This document shows positions 1-12,819 of a DNA stretch of 35,000 bases, piece by piece. Where the stretch lies: assembly GCA_016946835.1 (NCBI GenBank), contig JACVTC010000001.1, forward strand, positions 2,075,001 through 2,110,000, in the 5' to 3' direction. Source of the DNA: Neocallimastix lanati (nom. inval.). Taxonomy: Eukaryota; Neocallimastigomycota; Neocallimastigomycetes; Neocallimastigales; Neocallimastigaceae. The notes under the pieces were generated by a model, which searched no databases, was not told the DNA's origin, and saw only the letters and a program-made list of their open reading frames with translations. Each line of letters begins with the position of its first letter. Position 1 is the stretch's first letter. The position numbers and the translations under genes were made by a program.

Positions 1-32
1 TTAAAAAAAAAAAAAAAAAAGTTAAAACTATA

Positions 33-65
<33 letters not shown>

Positions 66-1130
66 TATTAATAATATAAATTAATTCTTAATATTATGAA
101 TATCACTATAAATGTTAATCTAATAATTAAAGAAACTTTTCAAATAATATAATATATATTATAATATTTAATATATTTATATATATAAATATATTTATAT
201 AAATGAATGATAAATAGTGGAGTTTCTTCATCCATTAACGCACATTGATCAGATTTTTATAATTTGTAATTCTTAATTGTATTTATTTACTAGCCACAAT
301 TGTATAATTATTTATGTTATTTTAATAATTAAATTAATCAAATTGAACTAATAAGCCTAATGAGATAGAAATTTGTAATTGATCAAACTATAAAAATAGT
401 ATTTGATATAAATTAAGTAATTATTAGTTAATTTTTAGCAAATAACATTGAAGTAAGTAATATCATTAATTAATAATAATTTAAATTAATAATATTTAAA
501 AATATGAATCATATATTATATCTATTATATATATTATATTATAATAATATTAAAAAATTAATTTAATAAAAATATAAAAAAAAAAAAAAAGTAATAATTA
601 ATGATTTTTATATGAATATATGAATTTATAATCTTAAAGGAAAAAAAAAATAAAAAAAAAAAAAATAATAAAATAAAAAGAATTATTTAATAATAATTTG
701 TAAATAATAATTAGATATTTAAACATCCATTTTGACTTTGTAACTCATTAACAATTAATTATCGTATATTGAAAAGTTATTCAATTTAATTATTGTTTTT
801 ACTTATTTATTTATTTATTATTTATTTATTTATTTATTTATTTAATCCCTTATTTTATAGATATTATTTATTATTATTATATACCATAGTTATAGAATTT
901 TTTAAAACTTTAACCAAATCAAATATCAATTTTAAAAAGTTTTTTTTTTTTTTTTTTTTTTTCATGCTACTGGTACTCATTAGTATTTATATATATTTTA
1001 TAATAAAATAAAAAAAAATAAATGAATAAATTATTCCAACGTCAATAAACATTATTAAATCCATATAGTGAATAATATTTTAATTATTATAAGAATTAAG
1101 GCTTAAAATCAACTTTGAAAATAATTTATA
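1..1130. other. AT-rich intergenic DNA, no gene seen
   Basis: Almost pure A/T with poly(A) runs at the left edge, poly(T) near 940-962 and a TTTA/TTTATTTA tract at about 805-845. The only open frames are low-complexity Leu/Ile/Tyr/Phe strings read out of these tracts, so none is called. Nothing else is recognisable. Confidence 0.7.
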
Positions 1131-1134
1131 TTTG

Positions 1135-1335
1135 TTATTTACGTTGAATAATGTGTTTACGTTCAATGAATTTATTGCTAATTTGAACAAATTTATCAAT
1201 GCTACTCCATCAATATTGTTTTGTTTCAAATTTTCTTTCCAATTTGATATTACCTAGAGCTTGAAATAGTGTTGAATCTGGTAAACCTTCCAAGGGAATA
1301 AACTTTAAAATTTTATCTTTATACTTTTTTTCTTT
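1135..1335 (-). pseudogene. coding-like relic of unknown protein, one internal stop
   Basis: On the minus strand one frame reads about 60 codons of normal-complexity protein with a single in-frame TGA and a terminal TAA at 1135-1137. It contains the segments KILKFIPLEGLPDSTLFQ, ALGNIKLERKFETKQY, then the stop, then WSSIDKFVQISNKFIERK. Its composition is unlike the low-complexity frames around it. A poly(A) run bounds it upstream, so there is no start codon. I do not recognise the family. It could be a decayed gene end, a terminal exon or a transposon piece. The bases show the open frame; that it was once coding is inference. Confidence 0.35.
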
Positions 1336-1586
1336 TTTTTTTTTTTTTTTTGGTTATTTTTTGCCTTTTGTTGATAAGGAAGTTCCACATTTTGCATTAA
1401 TTAACTATTAACATTTTTATATAATTTTTTTTTTAAATATTTTATAATATTTTATATGAATAGATGAGAACAATCTATAATTTTTCTTTTATGGTCTTTG
1501 TAAAGTTAATAAATAATTGCTTTTATACTGATAATAATAATTTATATATTCATACCATATGCTATATATGTCTGAATTTATATCCA

Positions 1587-1632
1587 GTATATCTGCATTT
1601 ATACTGTATATCTGCTTTTATACTGTATATAT
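1587..1632 (+). repeat. 19-bp tandem repeat, about 2.4 copies
   Basis: The unit GTATATCTGCATTTATACT (1587-1605) is followed directly by the same unit with one change (1606-1624) and the start of a third. It lies inside a 64-codon open frame that shows no protein-like character. Confidence 0.75.
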
Positions 1633-2727
1633 GGTGTAAAGTAGTTAAGAAGAACTAAACAAACCATAAATTTCACATAAGTGCTAAGTAGTTAGGAAAG
1701 CGTTTTCACAACAAATAAAAGTGTAAAGGTATTACCAAATATCATTAATATGATATTATATTATACACAAAATATACATTTAATAAAAATTAATTTAACC
1801 TAAAAATAGTAAATTTATAAAATTAAATTTTTTTTTTTTTTTAAAATTTTGTGTTTAAAACTAATATATTTAATCTTTATTATTACGAAGCCGTGTCTCA
1901 TGTTTCATTGGATAATGATTAATCATAAAGGCCTAATGAACAATTAAATCATATTAAGGGTGGCAAAGTAGGAAAATATTGATTAAAATATATTTCTTAG
2001 CGACTATGAATACGATGAATACGGATATCGCCTTCAAAGAAACAATAGCAAAGTAAATAGTTTTTCCATAATTTTCAATTTTGGCGTAATTCTCTCTTTC
2101 TAATATTTTATATTTATTATTAATAAATAAAGAAAAAATTATGAATATAATAATATATTAAATTTTTTTTTTTTTTCAAAGAAATTTATATAATGTAAGA
2201 TTATTAATTAGGTTATTTGTAAGATTCATATCAATATATATATATATGTAAATCAAATTTTATACTAATTTCCCATTTCATTTACAATAGCATATATTTA
2301 TATGCCGTTTAATTAATATTCATTTAATACACTGCTATTCATTTCCTAATAATCTTATCTTAAACTTGGAAAAAGCAATATTAGTTTAGCATTATTGTCA
2401 AACTTGAGATAGAGAACTTTTGAAATTATAATATATATACTATAAAATATTTCAGAACAAAAAAAAATAAAAAAATAAAAAAAAAAAGGAATATGACTAT
2501 TAAAAATGATAAAAATATCATAAAAGTCTTAAGTACGATTAAATATTATTAAAGGTATATCTTATTTTGTAAGAAAATGATAAATTTGTTTTTATTTTTG
2601 ATAAATTAGTATATCAATAATAAACATAATAATTAAAAAAGTTTAATATTAAAATTATTCATAAAAAAATTATAATAAAAAGAATAAAATAGCTTTTTTT
2701 TATAAAAAAAATAAATAAATAAAAATA

Positions 2728-2759
2728 AATAATAATAATAATAATAATAATAATATTAC

Positions 2760-2812
<53 letters not shown>

Positions 2813-2835
2813 TTATTTTTATTATTATTATTGAT
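2728..2835. repeat. (AAT)n followed by (ATT)n, self-complementary microsatellite
   Basis: A run of AAT triplets flips through a short ATTACT centre into a longer run of ATT triplets. The two halves are complementary and could form a long AU/AT hairpin. This probably arose by replication slippage or fold-back. Confidence 0.75.
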
Positions 2836-3769
2836 ATTAATAATTTATTAGAATTTTTATTTAAAACAAAGATAAAAAATTATAAAATTAGTTAAAATTG
2901 ATATAAAAAAAATGAATTTTGTTAATATAAAAAAAAATTTTGTTAGAAGTTTTATTACTTTTTATTATTTTTTGTTTTTTGTTTTTTTATTTTCTTTGTT
3001 TTTCGTTTTTCTTGTTTTATTTTCTTTATTTTTATATTTTTATTTTTTTTCTCTTGTATTATAATTTTTTTTTATATTTTTTAATTACATACTGTGTTTA
3101 GTGTATAATATGATTAAATATTAATATAAACAGTATATGTATAAAAAATAAAAAAGCAATAGAACAGTATATATTTGTTATATATATATATATATATATA
3201 TTTAAAAATAACTATATTTAGATTATATATGTATATAAATTCATATATTTATTTTATAATTTTATATTCTATATTTATATTATAATGTACATGTCGTTAA
3301 TTCATGAAAAAAATATACCTTTTTTAATTTGTTTTGTTTTGTTTTGTTTTTTGTTTGTTTGTTTGTTTGTTTTATTTGATGACAGTCCATTTAAAGTCAT
3401 CAATTTAAAAATATATATATATATATTAATTTTAAATATTTTTAATATACATTATACTTTGTAATTACTATATTAAAAATTTTCATATTTTAATGGACTT
3501 TTAATAAAATCATTTATTTATTTATTTAATATAAAATAAAAAAATATAATAATAAAATATAATTAATAAAGATTAGAATCAAAAAAAAAAAAAAAAAAAA
3601 ATAAAATAAAAAAAATAAAAATAGAAATAAAATAAAAATAAAATAAAAAATAATACTAATGAAAAAAAAATTTTTTTTTCCTCATCTTTATTAATGTTTT
3701 AAATAGAAAATGAAACATTTCATATTTGTTAATAACTTTTATTATTTATTGATATTTATTTATTTATTT

Positions 3770-4330
3770 TTTAAACTAGGAATAAACTTTCTTTAATAAT
3801 ATTTATTAAAAAAAATACATGAAAATAAAATTACATGAAATATTTTTTATTATATTTATATTAGAGAATAATTACTTTATAAGTTTCAAGGATGAAAGGG
3901 CACCTACCTCTTCCTATTCATAGATGATATGTCTATGTGGAAAACCATTATCAATCTATATCAGAATTTTCTTTCTTTGCATTATCCTTTCAAAGTCGAC
4001 GCTCTTGACAACGGTAGGTCTAATGATATACAAATTGATCTTAGCCTAAAAATAATTACCAGTTACAATAGGTATAACATTAGTAGAGTATTCCACAATC
4101 CCTCATAAAATATGAAATCTGGAAAGAAGACTCTCTCAAAGATGATTTAGAAAAAAAAATATTACTAATAAATTGTCTTCTTTTCTCAAAGCTGATCTAT
4201 AGGATTTTATATACTGCATTTCCGCTAAGAAGGAGAAAGAGTATGGAAAAATTAATTTTACTTTCAAAGTCTTCCTTTCTATATCATCAGTAATGTTTAA
4301 TGTTTTTCTCATAAACAATTATAGAAAAAA
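3770..4330 (+). pseudogene. decayed retroelement fragment with reverse-transcriptase-like segment
   Basis: A complex island in A/T desert. One plus frame from about 3898 to 4107 reads some 70 codons without a stop: KGTYLFLFIDDMSMWKT, then LYQNFLSLHYPFKVDALDN, then IQIDLSLKIITSYNRYNISR and VFHNPS before a TAA. FIDDM resembles the catalytic [Y/F]xDD box of reverse transcriptases. The spacing to a later DLSLKI...VFHNPS resembles the FLDL...YRKP segment downstream of that box in some retroelements. Just upstream (3773-3791) is ACTAGGAATAAACTT, a motif also seen beside the fragments at 19.2 and 34.85 kb. A minus-strand frame at 4136-4318 covers the 3' half but has no recognisable content. The retroelement assignment is inference. 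Confidence 0.4.
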
Positions 4331-4483
4331 TTAATAAAAACAATTTTACTAACAAATAAAATGAATTATTACCTAAATTTTTCAAATTTAAGAACATACA
4401 AGTATTTAGTGTATAAAACTTGGTATGCTTTTATTCTCTACGCAATAAGGACAGCATATTGAACAATCTTCTAATACCAATTT

Positions 4484-4521
<38 letters not shown>

Positions 4522-4902
4522 ATAAAAGATTAGATTTTCATCAAATTTGAATCCACATTTAATTTGTTCAATCCAGAAAAATACAAGAGAAAATTGTGAA
4601 TATCTAAGAGATAGATATTGAATAAATTTTTTAAAATAAAATTTAATGGATCTTATCGCGTAATTACCTATATAATAATGAACAAATTCCCAATAAATTT
4701 TCGAATTTCTCCAGGAACTTTATTATTGTATCTATGTAATGTTAACCTAATATGCATTTTTTTGTATGAAACAAACACTTGTTTTAATTACTATTTAGAA
4801 TATCCATATTGGAAAGATAGTAATTAATTCCAGTAAGTTAAATAAATAAGTCATTATATCTTTAGATATAATGAAAGTAATTAAATTAATTATTAAGAAA
4901 TG

Positions 4903-4942
<40 letters not shown>

Positions 4943-5730
4943 TTCAATTAAAAAATATCATCTATTTTTCAATTATTTTATAATAAAAAAAAAAAAAAAT
5001 AAAATAAAATAAAATAAAATAAAATAAAATTCCTCTAAGCTCACCTATACTAAAAAATAGTCTCTAATCATTATATTTTATAATAAAATTTTAAATCTTG
5101 ACTATATATTTCATTGTACATCCTACAAATATGTATTATTAAAAATACTTTTATTTTAAAATATTATAATGAAAATAATTAAATTTATTTTATTTTAATA
5201 AATTTAAAAAAGATAAAAAATTCTCATATTAATTTTTTTTTGCTTTTTCATGAATCATTAAATTTCATTTAAACACAATGTATTTAATTTGTATAATATT
5301 AATATATATATATATATATTATCAATTAATACATCAAAAAATATAATTTAATTTCTACTTCAGTTATTTAAATTATTCTTAATTTAATGTATTTATGATA
5401 GTTTAGATTATTTTGAATATACTAATTAAAATATTTTAATATGATTCATTACAAAAATTGCAAATTTTAAAGAAAAGACTTAATTTAATAACTCAATGGG
5501 AACATCACTACTTATCGAAAATATATTATGTCAAATTAATAAGTAATATGATATTACAAATTTGATATTAATAGATATCATATCACATCATATCATATCA
5601 TATATATATTTGACAAAGAATAAACTTTATTTAATAAATAAGGATAAAAATTATAAATATTTATATCATTTAAATATATATATTTATGAACTTAAGAATA
5701 TCAATTCATTTTATTAATTATATATATATC

Positions 5731-5761
<31 letters not shown>

Positions 5762-6119
5762 TATTTATCAATTATATATAAATTTTATAAAACAATTACG
5801 CAACTTAAGATTATTTAAATTGACAAATTACAAATAACTAATATTACTAATTATTGTTAATTCTTTTTTATTAATTTTTATCGTTCAAAACTTGAAAATC
5901 TAATTCCATAGATAAAAAAGACAAATTTTCAATAATTACGAATAAAAAATAAAATGAAAAAGACAAAAATATTTAAATCATAACAATTAAGAATTCATTA
6001 CTAGAAATAAAAGGTCCATGTATTGAACAAATAAAATTTTTTAGAAATTTTTAAAAACTCATCCATTAAACAATACTTTTAAAAAAATTAATTTATTTTT
6101 AATTAATATTACAAAAATT

Positions 6120-6225
6120 ATTAGTAGATTTAACCCTTTACATTACCCGCTATAAAGTTTGTCTGATATTAGTTGTCTGTTGTGGCTGGGATAATATGAA
6201 CGGACTTACAAGGGAGAGTCTAAAA
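6120..6225. other. isolated complex island ending in AAGGGAGAGT
   Basis: In otherwise pure A/T sequence this 100-bp patch has words such as CCCTTTACATTACCCGC, GTTGTGGCTGGGA and AACGGACTTACAAGGGAGAG. It ends with AGGGAGAGT, the same 9-mer that forms the tip of the palindromic elements at 17564 and occurs in the retroelement copies at 16835 and 34704. It is probably the remnant end of a mobile element; no frame is coding-like. Confidence 0.3.
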
Positions 6226-8289
6226 AAAATAAATAATAATAAAAATTAACCTTCTAAAGATTTTTGGAATTTTTTTAAAAATTTAATACAATTCATATTT
6301 ACAGAAAATAAATATAAAAATAATAATAAAAAAAAAAATTAAAAATTAGAATTTAATACTAAAATTTTTTGTACGTATATATATATACATAAAATTAGAG
6401 TATTAAACCATATATTAATAAGATATATATATATATATCTTTCTAATATATATATATTTTTACATTATTTTTAATTTCGTTTTTTTATTTTTTTATTTTA
6501 TTTTATTTTATTTTATTTTTATTTTTTTTATTTTTTTATTTTTTTATTTTTTTATTTTTTTTAATATTTATTTTATAATAATATATAATTAAAAGTAATA
6601 ATAAAAATATTATATGTTTTAAAGGATTAAGAATAATAAAAAATATTTATTTTTATTATATAATAAAGAATAATATTAATTTATATTATTGTTCATTTTT
6701 TTATCAAACTAATTCTTTTATATTAATATCACCATATTGAAAAATAAAATTTAATATATAAATTAAGAATTGAATTTTTTAAATATGTATATTTATTCAA
6801 TTTTATATGAAATAATTATAAAATAATTTTTTTATTTTTAAAAAAAATACTATATTTTTTCATATTAAATATGTTAGTATCTCATAATTTAACATTTAAG
6901 CAAATTTATATTTAAAAGTTTTATTTTCAATATTTAATATAAATTTTAAAGAATGATATATATATTTTTTAATTATTAAAATATACATATAAAGCAATTA
7001 CAATAATAATTACTCTATAATACTTTATTTTTAATTAATAAGAAAATATTATTAAAATTTGAAATAGAAATTACTTTTCATTTCTTTTCATTTCTATTTA
7101 TTATAATTTTGATATTTTTTTTTAAAAAAAAAAAAAAAAAAAAAGTGTAAATTTTATAAAAATTTGAAAATTTCTATTTTTTGTTATTTTATTATTAAAT
7201 CCATACAATAAATAATTCCTTTTGTCAACTTATATCATCTACCCTTTTTATTTTGATATTATAAATATATTTTCTTTATTTATATTATTTAATTATTTCA
7301 CTAATTAAAAAAAAATAAAATAAAATAAAATAAAAAAAATTATTATTGATTCAATTACTTATTTTAATGGATTAAATATCGTAGAAGTTTAATTTATATG
7401 TTTTTTTTTATTAATATTATTTTATTTATTTTCATTAAAAAAAATTTTTTAATACTTTCCATATTTGTAAATCTAATAAAAAAATTAGAAAATAAAGATT
7501 GGAAGTACTAAATAGAATAATTTTTTTTTTAATTTTTTATATTAAAAAAAAAAAGTTTAAATAAATATAGTAATAAATAAAATGATAATTTTTTTTTAAA
7601 AAAAAAAAAAAGAAAAAGAAAACATTAAAATCCAAATTAATAAAATATAATTAATTACAATATGATATAATATATTATAAAATATTTAATTATTTGTCAT
7701 ACTATTATAATAATTACAGAAAACTTTTTTTTCGAAAAGAAAAATGCATAGTATATTAATATCATATATTATAATATAAATATAATATGTAATCTATTTT
7801 AATTTTTATTATAATTTTTTTTACATTTAATTATACAAAGTATAAATTTTTATTTCTAAATAAGGTAATTTTTTATTATTTTTTTTTTTTAAAGAAATTT
7901 TAGAAATTGATTTAATAAATTAATATAATTGTATTATAAAATAAGATTATTATTTTATATAAAAGGTATAATTAAATATTTTTTGAAAATTATATTTTTT
8001 AAAGTTTTAATTATAGATGTTACACGTAGAATCAACTTTCTTAAATACTTTATATGAAAGGCAATAAAGAAAAAAATATAATAAACGATAAAAATAAAAA
8101 ATTTGGTGTAATTTAAAATAAAAGAAAAGAATTAATATACTTTTACAAATGTATACTTTTACTTTATTTTATTATTTTTTTTTTAGATAAAATTATTTAT
8201 ATCAAATAGAATATTTTTATAACCATTCCGTGTATTTTTATATTCAAATGTCAAATGAAGTATTAATATTTTTAATTTTCTAATATTGT

Positions 8290-8331
8290 AAATTCCATAT
8301 TTTGATTTTTAAAAATATGGAATTATAACAT
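8290..8331. repeat. short inverted repeat (AATTCCATATTTT stem)
   Basis: AATTCCATATTTT is followed after a short A/T loop by AAAATATGGAATT, a perfect 13-bp stem. In a genome this AT-rich, stems made only of A/T are expected by chance, but this one includes a CC/GG step. No function is inferred. Confidence 0.4.
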
Positions 8332-9080
8332 AATATTAAAGTTTTTAGTTTAAATTAGTTTTTTGTTGTTTTGTTTTGTTTTACTTTTTTGAAAGAAAAT
8401 ATATTTTTTTTTTGTTTAGTACTTCTATTACTTTATTTTCTTTTTATACTTTAATAAATATATTAAATAAATAAAAAAGGTATTTTATTAAATAAAAAAG
8501 ATATTTATTTACTCTGTTATGTTACATTATTAAATAATACTTTATATATTTATTTTTTTTAAATTATATTAATTATTATTTTATATTTTAAATTATGTTT
8601 ATTTTTTTTATTATTATAATTTTATTTTTTGTTAATTTTTTTTTTTAATATATATCATATTTTAATCACGTTTTAAAAGTACAGTAACTTATCATAATTC
8701 TCTTTTTTTTTATTTTAATTTAATTTAATTTAAAATATATTATTCTTAAGGTGTTAATTTTTAATTATAAATACTCCTTTGTATTCTTTTGTTTTTAAAT
8801 TTCATTATTAAATATTTATTAATTTATAATTTTTAGAGATATAACTAATAAGATTAATTTTAAAGATAACTTGAAGTTATAAAAATTTAAATAATAATGA
8901 CAATAATAAATTTTATAATTTAAAGTTTTTTCTTTTTTTAATAATTATAAATCCACTTTTTTTTTTTTTTTTATTATTAATATTATTATTGTACATAAAA
9001 TGTTTTTTTATGTATGAATGTATGTATTTATTTTATTTTATTTTATTTTATTCTCTTATCTTCATATATATAATTATTAG

Positions 9081-9113
<33 letters not shown>

Positions 9114-11078
9114 TACCTTTGTTTTAATAAATATAAATTTATATTATTAATTTTTTTTTAAAAAAATAAATTTAATTATTTTTTCCTTTTTCTTTTGTAC
9201 CTTCATTGAAATTATAAAAAATAAAATTTAAATTCATAAAAATAACAGAAAAAATATTAAAAATTTTTTTGTGAAAAGTAAAATATTTAATTAATAGAAT
9301 TATCTTTAAAATATCTAACCAAAAAAAAAAAAAATTCACCCTTTTTTTTTTTTTAATATTATTTAATTTTTTAATTATTTCCAAATAAAACTTTTATAAA
9401 TGATAATTATTAATAACGAAATATTGTTTCTAATTAATTATTATAATAATATATAATAATCTATAGGATATATTCTTTTTTTTTTTTTTTTGATTTTTTA
9501 AATAAATTTAAAAATAATGAAATAATGTATTTTTTTCATAAGCCTTTTTAATGTTCAAAATAAATTATAAAGTATATCATACATGTGTATCAAACCTATT
9601 CAAAAAAAATTGACATTTATTATTATTTATTAAATTAAAAAATATGAATTAAGGTAGGTTAAAAATTATTTATAAAATATATAATATATTTATTAAACTT
9701 ATTACATAGAAAATACTTGAACATTATATATAATATAAATTTTATATAAATAAAATATTACATATAAATTTTAATATTTTAATTTGTATATATATATATC
9801 AATTAATATAAGAATTGTATTGATTAAAATTTTTTATACTAATTATATTAAGCCTTTATAATATTAATATATTCTATTTATATTTAATTTTTCATGAAAA
9901 TATATAATTTTAACTATATTTAATATATTACATATATTATATATATTATTAAATATAATATATACATAATATATAAATTAATTATTAATGTCGTACAAAT
10001 AATTCGTAAATACTAATTAAAAAAACAATTATTAGCCAATGAATTCTTATTGGATTATAAATAATATTTAATGGATGTATTGATTTTTTAAGCCAAACGA
10101 CCTTTTTTTTTAGTATATAAGCTTTATTATTATTTTGTATTTACTTTTTATTTATTTATTTATAGATAATTATTATCATCTGTATTTATTTACATATGGA
10201 AATTTTAACAATAATATTAAAAATATTTAGTTCTTGATAATTTTTACTTTTAATTATTAAAAAATAAAAATTTTAACAATATTGAAAAAAAAAAAATTTT
10301 AATGGACATTATTAATACATGACATGTCATATTATAATACTTATTAAAATATAACAAAAAATGTATATCATATTATAATAAGAATTTTTATAATAAATAA
10401 AAATAAAATGAAAGTAATAATGAAAATTAATCTAAAAAAAAAAAAAAAATGGTAAAGTCTTTTTTTTTTTTTTTTTTTTTTTTTTATTATTATTATTTAG
10501 TCATAAATGTTTAAAAATGTATTTTCTATATTCTTAATATTTTTAGATTTTTTTCAAAGCCTTATATTAAATTTATAGGTTCAATTTATATTAATAAAAT
10601 TTAATTTATAATATAATAATATATTTAAATATATTATATTTAAATATAATAATATTCAATAGAAAATAGGAAATGCAGGTTTAATATAGAATTTTTTTTT
10701 TTTTCCTATTTTATAATTTATTAAATTATAAGTTAATAGTTTTTTTTTTTATTATATAATTGTACAAAAATTAATTTAAATATATAAAAATATTATTTAT
10801 TTTATATATTAAAATATATACTAATATAGAATATTATATATTATATCTTATATATCAATTTATTGAAATTCATAATTACTCAACTTTTCAAATTTCTTTT
10901 TCTTTTTTTTTTTTTTTATTATATATAAATTTTTTTATAAATAGATAATAATTTCTTTAAATTTTTTTTTTCTTTTGTTTATTCGCAATTAAATTATAGA
11001 AATATTATTTATACTACATAAAAAATAAAAAACTCTTAAAAAAAATAGAATTATATAGATTTTATTTTTTTTCAAATC

Positions 11079-11100
11079 ACTTTTCGCACTTTCGCGCATA
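11079..11100 (+). promoter_or_regulatory. GC-containing promoter element with TTTCGCGC core
   Basis: About 120 bp before the start codon of the Nab2-type gene, the only G/C-rich words in the upstream kilobase are two near-repeats, CTTTTCGCAC and CTTTCGCGCA. TTTCGCGC matches the general form of E2F/MBF-type sites (TTTSGCGC). Placement and rarity suggest a promoter element; which factor binds is not shown. Confidence 0.3.
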
Positions 11101-11219
11101 GAATACATAATACATTAACGCATAATTCATTTTTCTTTTATAAAAAGAAATAATTTTATTTTAATTTAATAGTTTTTTTATATATTAAAATTACTTATTT
11201 ATATTAATTAATAATCAAC

Positions 11220-12819
11220 ATGACTGACGTTGCAACTAATCCAATTCTTACTGAAGAAGCTGCTCCAACTTCATCTCGTAATAAGGTTAGACAAAGAGTA
11301 GCTGTAAGTTATCCATATAAGTATAATTTAAATATGAAAATAATATTGATGTTATTGGGAGTATAATATATGATATTATTGAGTATATTATTAATTATTA
11401 AATAAAATAATTCTTATTAAATAGGATGCTGTTAAAAACAAGTTAACTCAATTAAATGTTGACGATGGTATGTTATAATATTATTTTAAATATAAATTTT
11501 AAATAAATAATTTGAAGTATAAGGATTAATTAAATTTATTTTTAAATTTGATAAACATAGCTGAAAATCTTTCTGTTCGTATTACTGAAATGCTTGCTGA
11601 AGGTTATTCAAAGGAAAAACTTAATGAAGAATTAGTTAAACTTGTTGGTGCTGATAAGTTCAAGAGTTCATTCATTGAATGGTTATATGGATATGCTAAT
11701 GTTTTCTTCCCACAAACTCCAGCTCTTTCTGAAAAGGAAGATGCAGAAACTGAAGAAAAGACAGAGGGAAAGAAGAAGTCAAAGAAAGATACTAAGGCTA
11801 AGAGAAGATCTTCACAATCTCGTCGTAGTCGTAGTGGAAGTAAGTCTTCTGTATCTTCTATTGATACTGATAAGAGTAGTAAGAGTAACAAGAAGCCACT
11901 TTCACCACCAGCTTCTCCAACTCCAGCTCAAGAAAAGCAAGCTAAGGAAAAGGTTAAGAGAAGATTAAGTCGTTCTGCTTCTTCCTTAGATCTTGCTAAT
12001 AAGGTTCAAACTGAAGTTATGGCTCAAGCTATTGCTATTGCTGCAGCTGCTGAATCTAACAACAATGTTAAGCACAGTAGAGAACGTAGTAGTTCTATTT
12101 CAAGTAACCGTAGTAATCGTAGTGTTGAACGTCGTAACTCATTCAACCGTGAACGTAAAAACTCTATTTCTTCTAACTCCTCTAATACTGAACGTGTTCG
12201 TTGTCAATACTGGCCAGAATGTTCTCGTGGTGATCAATGTAAGTATTGGCATCCAAAGGAATTATGTAAGAAGTATCCAAATTGTCCAGCTGGTGACAAG
12301 TGTTTATACATTCACCCAGCTTCTCCATCTAACCCACCAAGCCGTTCTGGATCTATTTCATCTAAGCACAACCGTACTAAGAGTGATGCTTCTTCTGTAA
12401 TTTCTGCTGCTTCTGATAGAAGTAGTGTTGAATGTAAATTCGGTGCTAACTGTAACCGTCCAGATTGTAAATATTCTCACCCAAGTCCAGCTGCTATTGC
12501 TGCTCAAATTGCTAAGAAGGCTACTGCTGCCGCTACAGAAACTTTAGAACAAACTAAGCAAGAACTCCAAAAGCAATTAAAGGAACAAGCTCAATTAAAG
12601 GCCAATGCTGCTGCAAAGTCTACTGTTAAGTCTACTGTTCCATGTCACTTCTTCCCAAATTGTAAGAATCCAGATTGTCCATATCAACATCCATCTCCAA
12701 GTCAAGCTATTAAGGATCTTAAGAGTAAGCAATCTAACTCTGAATACAATGTTCCATGTCGTTATGACGGTAATTGCAGTCGTGCTGATTGTAAATTCCT
12801 TCACACTAAGAAACATTAA
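11220..12819 (+). CDS. NAB2: Nab2/ZC3H14-type nuclear poly(A) RNA-binding zinc-finger protein
   Basis: Three exons: 11220-11303, about 11426-11467 and 11561-12819. Donors are GTAAGT and GTATGT and acceptors TTAAATAG and AACATAG; frames join exactly to 461 codons plus TAA. The N-terminus (about residues 20-95) has the look of the helical PWI-like domain of Nab2/ZC3H14 (VRQRVADAVKNKL ... SSFIEWLYGYANVFF). A Lys/Arg/Ser-rich linker with many RS/SR pairs follows (about 105-245), then five CCCH fingers: C257-H273 and C278-H294 with C-X5-C-X5-C-X3-H, and C334-H349, C404-H419, C442-H457 with C-X5-C-X4-C-X3-H. This spacing and tandem C-terminal layout is diagnostic of Nab2/ZC3H14. Family members bind poly(A) tails in the nucleus, limit tail length and help mRNA export. 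A Gln/Lys helix (about 365-395) separates fingers 3 and 4. Codons are GC-richer than the surroundings, suggesting good expression. The symbol rests on domain architecture. Confidence 0.88.

Larger units (their letters stand above)
1336..3760. other. AT-rich intergenic DNA with scattered complex patches
   Basis: Mostly A/T. A slightly more complex patch at about 1885-2105 has one minus-strand frame of about 45 codons (from GAAAGAGAGAATTACGCC read backwards), but it is hydrophobic, has no start and I cannot identify it. Simple tracts include (TA)n near 3180-3200, TTTTG/TTTG repeats near 3331-3373 and poly(A) near 3581-3600. Confidence 0.6.
4331..11070. other. long AT-rich intergenic desert
   Basis: About 6.7 kb with no supportable gene. 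Long homopolymers occur (T33 at 4488-4520; poly(A) at 4902-4939, 7122-7144 and 9086-9110). There are AAAAT repeats near 5000-5030, an ATATC-type pentanucleotide tract near 5576-5605, TTTTA/TTTTTTA repeats near 6480-6560 and TTTTA near 9030-9050. The patch 4380-4830 is a little more complex and has a 69-codon frame with no recognisable domain. A GC-bearing island at 6120-6225 is listed separately. Confidence 0.65.

Noticed and set aside
11548-11560. Start of the Nab2-type gene at 11548 (TTG-initiated open frame)
   Set aside because: The codon is inside an intron. The acceptor AG at 11559-11560 and two upstream exons restore a better N-terminus from ATG 11220, with exact frame joining.
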